In this document: positions 58,026 to 64,000 of the stretch, one piece after another | Position numbering within the stretch: the stretch's first letter is position 1 | How the letters are laid out: each line of letters begins with the position of its first letter | Assembly (NCBI GenBank): GCA_001566295.1 | Contig: KQ964249.1 | Location: forward strand, 1,550,001-1,614,000 | Origin: Microdochium bolleyi | Lineage: Eukaryota > Ascomycota > Sordariomycetes > Xylariales > Microdochiaceae | Direction of reading: 5' to 3' | DNA length: 64,000 bases | Program-made: the position numbers and the translations under genes | Notes under the pieces: generated by a model | Databases searched by the model: none | What the model saw: only the letters and a program-made list of their open reading frames with translations | Told to the model about the DNA's origin: nothing

Positions 58026-59151
58026 TTATGTCAGAGAGCCTCTGAGCAATCCGCAGTGAAGGACAAATCCAGGGCTCGTTCTCAGAGACGCAGAGAGCGC
58101 GTCATCAGGTATCCTCCATGTATGAAAGTGCCGGTGGAATTCTTTGATCCAGCCCTCGAATATTTCCGGGTCGCGTAGCTGCTGTCCAACAATGCAGAGT
58201 GTGGGCGCTGTAAAGTTCGAGATTCCTTCCCCGTCGCCACGGGTGGCACCACTGTCTTCGAGATTGCGCTGTCGCAGCTTGCATACATCGACACAGGTGC
58301 TGACGAGTGGCGCGATGAGAGCCTCGTTGTAGATGCAGTCGCAGGCGATCACGGCGTCGAATGACCTGACGCTCTCTAGCCCCGTCAGCGAGGGCGTGAC
58401 CTCGTCCTGCTCCCAGTCCAAGGCCTCAAATGCCACGTTTTTCGACATGTGAGTGGTGAGGGGTTTGCCTTTCTTCCTCTTCGGGCCTTTCGGGTGGAGG
58501 ACGCCCTCGTTTTCACTCAAGTTCTTCTCCACAAACCTAGACACGTACGGCTGATCGGTCAGGACATATCTGCGCACCGTCGGACCAACGACAAGGCCGA
58601 TAAGACCTGAGACACCGCAGCCGAGCTCAATCACAACTGAGTCGGGCGAGAGAAAGTCGGACTGCCGCAGTACGTTATCTGGACTGGCGAGGTAGTCCGC
58701 TACTAAGGGCGTGATTTTCCACACAACTGTTCTTCTCGTCAGAAATGTGGTTTGCAACCAAAGTATGATTTGCGAATGGAGCATGCCTACCAGCGCCCGT
58801 CGTTCCGCCTTCGCGATTTGACGTCCTACAATACAAAACATGATTTAGTTTGTCTCCATCTTTAGTTGCCGATTGATTGTTTGGATTCAACATACAGAAC
58901 AGCTGGCGACTGCGTGATCACATAATCCTTGCCGCATATGCTGAGATCTAACTCCGTCGCCCGAGCATCGACAAACCCGAGGTTCTGGGATGGTATTTCT
59001 CTGGAAAACAATAGGAAAGTCTCTTTGTAACTGCGTCAGCACAATAATGAGATTTGAAGTCGTGAGAGGAGATGATAGATCTGCATCGTTTACCTTCCTC
59101 CGGGTCCTCAATCTCCGGACCAAGCCGGTCAAGAAGCCGAGCGGGCCCCAT
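58026..59151 (-). CDS. RKM5: Ribosomal protein lysine methyltransferase Rkm5-like
   Basis: Four exons, 59151-59094, 59022-58896, 58825-58791 and 58726-58026, encode 306 residues. It is a seven-beta-strand METTL21-type methyltransferase. Yeast Rkm5 monomethylates Rpl1 (uL1) at Lys46. Visible features: an N-terminal LGPEIEDPEEETFLLF, the junction SNREGGTTGAVVWKITPLVA, SAM-binding motif I VIELGCGVSGLIGL (about 113-126), TDQPYVSRFVEKNL, ALDWEQDE and the D-x-x-Y catalytic-type motif ACDCIYNEALIAPLV. The yeast protein shows the same order (ELGAGISGI, STDQ, ALDWE, DVIYNEYLIDP) as I remember it. The start is the first ATG giving the conserved N-terminus. A 35-nt exon lies in the middle; all junctions keep frame. 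Other METTL21-group targets (eEF1A, Hsp70) are possible but the sequence order favours Rkm5. Confidence 0.86.
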
Positions 59152-59802
59152 TCGAGCCAGCAACCTGGGCCGCAAATACTGTTGCGGTGGTGAGTATCAT
59201 GCGATGCAGCCCGAAACGGCAGCTCTCTGGATATCGAAAGCCTCCAGAAATGAGGTGATGTTGCAATTGTCTTGGCCGATCAACCCAGACAGCCTAGCAG
59301 AGGTCGTCCTGTTTCTTGCTTCGGACATCTTAAAAATGGGGCATGGAAGAGAGACAATGTTATGCATGCTTCAAGAGCTCGAAGCACCACCTACAAACTT
59401 GAATACTGTGATATTTTGGTGAACTCCCCGTTTATTTGAAGGACTGCTAAGTCGCAATTTACTTGATTTTTCTCTCTCTCCATTTTCGACATGTATACGG
59501 CACCTTCAGCCTTGTCAAGAGCTTGAAGTCTGATCACTCCGTGTCTGAGCCGCTTGCTTATGTAATGGATAAGACTTATCAGACACGCTAGGAAACGTTC
59601 CGTCACTTTTTGACCCAACTGCGGCTCGCCTGGTCGGCCTTCGACTGGTTGATCCACTAGACATTCAACATCGGCGACGCTGTCGCAACCAATTCCCCAA
59701 GCTGTGCCAACACCGCCCACTCCCGGCCAGCCTCTGGAAGAACGCGCATTACCGACGCGTCACAGTACAGACAATATACTGTCGCCGCGCGACAGGTACA
59801 CC
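59152..59802. promoter_or_regulatory. Divergent intergenic region RKM5 / PRP22
   Basis: These 651 bp separate divergent start codons and must contain both promoters. I see no gene; the PRP22 frame continues upstream to 59704 but without an ATG. Confidence 0.55.
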
Positions 59803-62800
59803 ATGGACGAACTCGACGACTTCGCAGAGCTCGAACTGCTCTCCCTTGTCTCCAAGGTCACCTCCGAGCTGCAGAACCATCTTGGGATATCAGAGAAGAC
59901 TCTGGCCGAGTTCATCATTGCGCAGCGTCTCGAAAGCAGCACCTTTGATGAGTTCAAGGACAAGCTGTCCGCCATGGGCGGCAGCAGCTGGCCCGAGAGT
60001 TTGTTCGACAGCATCGATCGCCTCATCCGCACGCTACATCCTACATTTAAAAACGCTCCGAAGTCGCGCAACGGCACGGACGCGAACGACTCCAATACAT
60101 ATGGCAGGACACAAGAGCAAAAGGAATCTCTCTTCAAGGGCCTAAGCATTCCCGACAAGGCACCTCCCCAAGATGACGATCTTGAGGATGACACAGGGCT
60201 AGCTCTCCTGGAAGGGTTAGAGAGCAAATCGCGCGCCGCCCGACCAGAGCAGCCATCTCGGAAACGTTCAAGAAGTCCAGTAGACGACAGACGACGCGAT
60301 CGCGATCGCGAGCGGGACTATGGCGCTAGCACCTACGATGATGATTACGATCACAGACGGTCGAAGAAAAGCCATAGAAGTCGGCGAGATCATGACGAGG
60401 ATGACAGATCACATCGAAAAGAACGTAGGCGGCGAGACGATGATGATGAAAGATTCAAGCGCGCCCCCGAGCCAGAGCTCGACGACCAGCCCATCCTGAA
60501 CAAAGTCTACGATGGCCACGTCACAGGACTGAAAGACTTTGGAGCCTTCGTCAACCTACATGGTGTGAGAGGCAAGGTTGATGGCATGATTCATATTTCG
60601 AACCTTGTTCAGGGTCAAAGGGTCAACCATCCAGAAGATATCCTGTCAAAGGGCCAAGAGGTCAAGGTCAAAGTCACCAAGCTGGAAGGCAACAGGATAG
60701 GGCTGTCTCTGAAAGACGTCGACCAGATCACTGGCCACGATCTCGTGCCTCAAGCCCGTCTGGGCTCTGGCGCGAACATGGAAAGCGTCGGTGGGAGAGA
60801 TTTTGCCGGCTCTGGAGCCAATGCTGAGAGTATTGGAGGACGTGGCCGACACGGATACGAAGACGCCAACGCCGCCGCGCTGGCCGAGCATGCCAGCCAG
60901 CCCAGGCGACAGAAGAAGCGAATGACCTCTCCAGAACGCTGGGAAATCCGACAGCTGATTGCTTCCGGTGTCGCGAAAGCCTCTGATTATCCAGATTTGG
61001 AGGAAGACTATCAGGCGACGCTCAGAGGCGAAGGCGAGCTAGAGTTGGAAGAAGAAGTGGATATTGAGATCCGAGAAGAGGAGCCTCCTTTCCTTGCCGG
61101 CCAGACGAAGCAATCACTCGAGCTATCGCCCATCCGAGTCGTGAAAGCTCCGGACGGATCACTCAACAGAGCAGCCATGTCTGGCACGTCACTCACGAAG
61201 GAGAGGAGGGAAATGCGCCAGAAGGAGCAGGACGCTGCCGAGGAAGAGGCCCGGCAGACAAAGGTCGACCTTTCGAAACAGTGGGAAGATCCGATGGCCA
61301 ATCCTGACACCAGGCAGTTTGCCAGCGACTTGCGGAGCGCAAAGGCTAATGTGTCAAAACCGGAGCCAGTACCCGAGTGGAAGCGTGCCATGGTCTCAAA
61401 GACGCAGCCCATGGGAAAACGGACTCATCTGTCCATCAAGGAGCAGAGACAAAGCCTCCCCGTTTATGCCTTTCGGGATCAGCTCATCAAGGCCGTCCAT
61501 GAGAATCAGCTGCTTATTGTGGTTGGTGAAACGGGATCCGGCAAAACGACGCAGCTCACCCAATACCTCGCCGAAGCTGGCTTCACTAAGAATGGAATGA
61601 TCGGTTGTACACAGCCCCGTCGTGTTGCAGCCATGTCCGTTGCCAAGCGTGTCGCCGAGGAAGTAGGTTGTCAGCTTGGCCAAGAAGTTGGCTACACGAT
61701 CCGTTTCGAGGACCACACAAGCCCGGCGACTCAGATCAAGTATATGACAGATGGTATGCTGCAGCGCGAGATCCTCATCGATCCCGATCTCAAGCGTTAC
61801 AGCGTCATCATGCTAGACGAGGCGCACGAACGTACAATTGCGACAGATATCCTCTTCGGCTTGCTCAAGAAGACTCTCAAGCAGCGCAGGCCTGACCTCA
61901 AGGTTATCGTTACCTCGGCTACTCTTGATGCCGACAAGTTCTCGGCCTACTTCAACGAATGTCCCATTTTCACGATTCCAGGACGAACGTTTCCAGTCGA
62001 GATCTTGTACTCGAGAGAGCCCGAAAGCGACTACCTCGATGCTGCGCTGGTCACAGTCATGCAGATTCACTTGACAGAACCAGCAGGCGATATCCTTCTG
62101 TTCTTGACTGGTCAAGAAGAGATCGATACAAGCTGCGAGATTCTGCATGAACGGATGAAGGCCTTGGGCCCCAATGTCCCGGAACTTCTCATCTTACCTG
62201 TGTATTCAGCGTTGCCCAGCGAAAACCAAAGCCGAATCTTCGATCCTGCGCCACCCGGAACGCGCAAGGTGGTCATTGCTACGAATATCGCAGAGACATC
62301 CATCACCATTGACCATATCTACTACGTCGTTGACCCAGGTTTCGTCAAGCAGAACGCCTACGACCCCAAACTTGGTATGGACTCTCTGATTGTCACACCG
62401 ATTAGTCAGGCCCAGGCGAACCAACGTGCTGGGCGTGCTGGGCGCACTGGTCCCGGCAAGTGTTTCCGTCTGTACACAGAGGCTGCATTCCAGACGGAAA
62501 TGTTGCCCACGACGATACCAGAAATCCAGCGCCAGAATTTGTCAAATACTATTCTCATGCTCAAGGCCATGGGCATCAACGACCTGCTGCACTTCGACTT
62601 CATGGACCCGCCGCCCACGAATACCATGCTTACAGCTTTGGAGGAGCTGTATGCCCTCGCCGCGCTCGATGACGAGGGTCTACTCACACGCCTTGGGCGA
62701 AAAATGGCCGACTTCCCTATGGATCCGTCACTCGCCAAAGTGGTCATCGCCTCTGTCGACATGGGTTGTTCCGATGAGGTCTTGTCGATTGTCGCGATGT

Positions 62801-63459
62801 TGACATTGACTCAGATCTTCTATCGGCCGAAGGACAAGCAGAATCAGGCTGACCAAAAGAAGGCCAAGTTCCACGACCCGAGCGGCGATCACCTGACGCT
62901 GGTGAATGTATACAACGCCTGGAAGCGCAGCGACTACTCGCAAGCTTGGTGCCAAGAGAATTTCATCCAAGCGCGGGCAATGAAGCGAGCCAAGGATGTG
63001 CGCGAGCAGCTTATTAAGATCATGAGCCGTTACCGACACTCCATTGCCTCGTGCGGCAACGACACGACCAAGGTGCGCCGCGCGCTCTGCTCTGGGTTCT
63101 TCCGCAACACGGCGCGTAAAGACCCACACGAGGGCTACAAGACACAGATCGAGGGCACACCCGTGTATCTGCACCCCAGCTCAGCGCTGTTCGGCAAGCA
63201 GGCCGAATGGGTCATCTACCACGAGCTGGTGCTTACGAGCAAAGAGTATATGCACTACACAACGGCGATCGAGCCAAAGTGGCTGACAGAGGTGGCGCCC
63301 ACGTTTTTCAAGCTGGTCCCCAATAACACTCTCAGCAAGCGCCAGAAGGCTGAGCGCATTGTGCCTCTGCACAACAAGTTCGCTGGCGAGGACGACTGGC
63401 GCCTCAGCGCACAACGCGGAAAGGGTCGTGGCGGTGGAGGTGGCGGAACCTGGGGTTAG
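59803..63459 (+). CDS. PRP22: Spliceosomal DEAH helicase Prp22/DHX8
   Basis: A single exon of 1218 residues starts at the ATG in ACCATGGACGAA (59803), the first in-frame ATG, giving the typical MDELDDFAELELLSLVSKV. Prp22 proofreads exon ligation and releases spliced mRNA from the spliceosome using ATP. An N-terminal helical region leads to an RD/RE-rich charged segment (about 155-230). An S1 RNA-binding domain follows at about 231-305 (DGHVTGLKDFGAFVNLHG, GMIHISNL), then a conserved SPERWEIRQLIASGV. The helicase core has motif I GETGSGKTT (about 575), TQPRRVAAMS, DEAHERT (about 672), SATLD, TNIAETSITIDHIYYVVDPG and QRAGRAGRTGPGKCFRLY (about 874). The HA2/OB-fold C-terminus ends in a Gly-rich tail (RGGGGGGTWG). 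Absence of introns in a gene this long is notable here, as most neighbours have several. The S1 domain separates it from Prp2, Prp16 and Prp43. Confidence 0.97.
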   Translation: MDELDDFAELELLSLVSKVTSELQNHLGISEKTLAEFIIAQRLESSTFDEFKDKLSAMGGSSWPESLFDSIDRLIRTLHPTFKNAPKSRNGTDANDSNTYGRTQEQKESLFKGLSIPDKAPPQDDDLEDDTGLALLEGLESKSRAARPEQPSRKRSRSPVDDRRRDRDRERDYGASTYDDDYDHRRSKKSHRSRRDHDEDDRSHRKERRRRDDDDERFKRAPEPELDDQPILNKVYDGHVTGLKDFGAFVNLHGVRGKVDGMIHISNLVQGQRVNHPEDILSKGQEVKVKVTKLEGNRIGLSLKDVDQITGHDLVPQARLGSGANMESVGGRDFAGSGANAESIGGRGRHGYEDANAAALAEHASQPRRQKKRMTSPERWEIRQLIASGVAKASDYPDLEEDYQATLRGEGELELEEEVDIEIREEEPPFLAGQTKQSLELSPIRVVKAPDGSLNRAAMSGTSLTKERREMRQKEQDAAEEEARQTKVDLSKQWEDPMANPDTRQFASDLRSAKANVSKPEPVPEWKRAMVSKTQPMGKRTHLSIKEQRQSLPVYAFRDQLIKAVHENQLLIVVGETGSGKTTQLTQYLAEAGFTKNGMIGCTQPRRVAAMSVAKRVAEEVGCQLGQEVGYTIRFEDHTSPATQIKYMTDGMLQREILIDPDLKRYSVIMLDEAHERTIATDILFGLLKKTLKQRRPDLKVIVTSATLDADKFSAYFNECPIFTIPGRTFPVEILYSREPESDYLDAALVTVMQIHLTEPAGDILLFLTGQEEIDTSCEILHERMKALGPNVPELLILPVYSALPSENQSRIFDPAPPGTRKVVIATNIAETSITIDHIYYVVDPGFVKQNAYDPKLGMDSLIVTPISQAQANQRAGRAGRTGPGKCFRLYTEAAFQTEMLPTTIPEIQRQNLSNTILMLKAMGINDLLHFDFMDPPPTNTMLTALEELYALAALDDEGLLTRLGRKMADFPMDPSLAKVVIASVDMGCSDEVLSIVAMLTLTQIFYRPKDKQNQADQKKAKFHDPSGDHLTLVNVYNAWKRSDYSQAWCQENFIQARAMKRAKDVREQLIKIMSRYRHSIASCGNDTTKVRRALCSGFFRNTARKDPHEGYKTQIEGTPVYLHPSSALFGKQAEWVIYHELVLTSKEYMHYTTAIEPKWLTEVAPTFFKLVPNNTLSKRQKAERIVPLHNKFAGEDDWRLSAQRGKGRGGGGGGTWG

Positions 63460-64000
63460 ATGTACTACTGCACAGCGTCGTGAGCCTACAATATACGAAC
63501 ATGTGATGTTAATAACACGACAACCAAGCTGACACGTGGTCTTTGCCGGTCTTGAACTAGACTCTACTCGGGCATTACAAATCGTATGTACAGCCGCTGA
63601 AGCGACTTTGCAACGCAGCCAGACCGATGTTAGCTACACCGGTGCTTCCCCCGGCCAGTCCTGACACGTGGTGGTCGTTGACCAGATATCCCACAGCCCA
63701 GGAAACCGGGGAGGAAAGCCGGGTCTAGTGATAACCAGGTTGCCTTCCATCTATTGACTAGCCTGAGTCGGCGACACCGCTTGTTGACTGATGCTGAAAC
63801 CCAGGGTCGCCCGAAAGAGACCCAGCCGGGCCAGCCCTTTGTCTCGGCATGCGCGATTGGGGTCCCGGTCTGGGGGGGTGCAGGATGCGGCCGGTGAGAG
63901 CACCGTGCTCTGCATATGGCCCGCATACATACGCGTACGATTGTGTGCCGCTGAGCGTGTTGTATTGTATTGTACTGGTAACGCCCGGTCTTCTTTTGGA
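63460..64000. other. PRP22 3' flank to window end
   Basis: The last 541 bp hold the PRP22 3' flank. Only one 98-codon minus frame (63630-63926) is present, with no recognisable features. I see no gene. Confidence 0.5.

Noticed and set aside
1..64000. Biosynthetic gene cluster, transposon, CRISPR array, tRNA or rRNA genes
   Set aside because: Neighbouring genes do not form a pathway; no transposase, reverse transcriptase, long terminal repeats, direct-repeat arrays or B-box-like tRNA sequences with a matching cloverleaf were seen by eye. A tRNA scan and repeat search would settle this.

Overview
The window is nuclear DNA of a filamentous ascomycete (Pezizomycotina); the sequence alone does not support a narrower placement. 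The evidence is protein-coding genes on both strands split by short introns (about 50-130 bp, mostly GT-AG with CTAAC or CTGAC-like branch sites), fungal-specific gene forms (Sla1, Yea4-like transporter, Rkm5, Hem25, Nas6) and pyrimidine-rich leaders. I see no tRNA, rRNA, transposon, CRISPR array or viral element. Intron borders were derived by hand from frame continuity, splice signals and remembered family sequences; no search or alignment was run.

Layout, left to right. 1-4306 (-): DHX29-like DEAH helicase, C-terminus cut by the window edge. 5220-13412 (+): GCN1. 14111-15408 (+): RPL19, start codon split by an intron. 15811-16605 (-): xylose-dehydrogenase-type SDR, then a 2.8-kb gene-poor stretch and a secreted GH16 glucanase at 19369-20226 (+). 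21728-24124 (+): ORC1. 24488-25963 (-): PRP46/PLRG1. 26452-27756 (+): NAS6/gankyrin in eight exons. 28007-30676 (-): TMF1-type golgin. 32136-33539 (+): alkaline ceramidase. 33951-34564 (+): prefoldin subunit 1. 36895-38523 (+): RS-rich coiled-coil protein of unknown function. 39128-40221 (-): HEM25/SLC25A38 carrier. 41341-42696 (-): COG8. 43785-44930 (+): TLC-domain membrane protein. 45652-49281 (-): SLA1. 50434-53824 (-): AMP deaminase. 55078-56550 (-): UDP-GlcNAc-type transporter YEA4. 58026-59151 (-): RKM5. 59803-63459 (+): PRP22.

Most genes are conserved housekeeping genes. Recurring themes are translation and its control (DHX29-like, GCN1, RPL19, RKM5), splicing (PRP46, PRP22, perhaps the RS-rich protein), Golgi, membrane lipid and endocytosis (TMF1, COG8, YEA4, ceramidase, TLC protein, SLA1), protein folding and assembly (NAS6, prefoldin), and DNA replication (ORC1). 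Five gene pairs are head to head and may share promoters. The SDR and GH16 genes, both intronless and set in gene-poor DNA, are the most accessory-like part.

I found no new multi-gene system. The unusual signals are in gene structure: two GC-AG introns, a split start codon, 7-, 14-, 17- and 26-nt coding exons, in-frame stopless introns, and introns whose retention would change a C-terminus.
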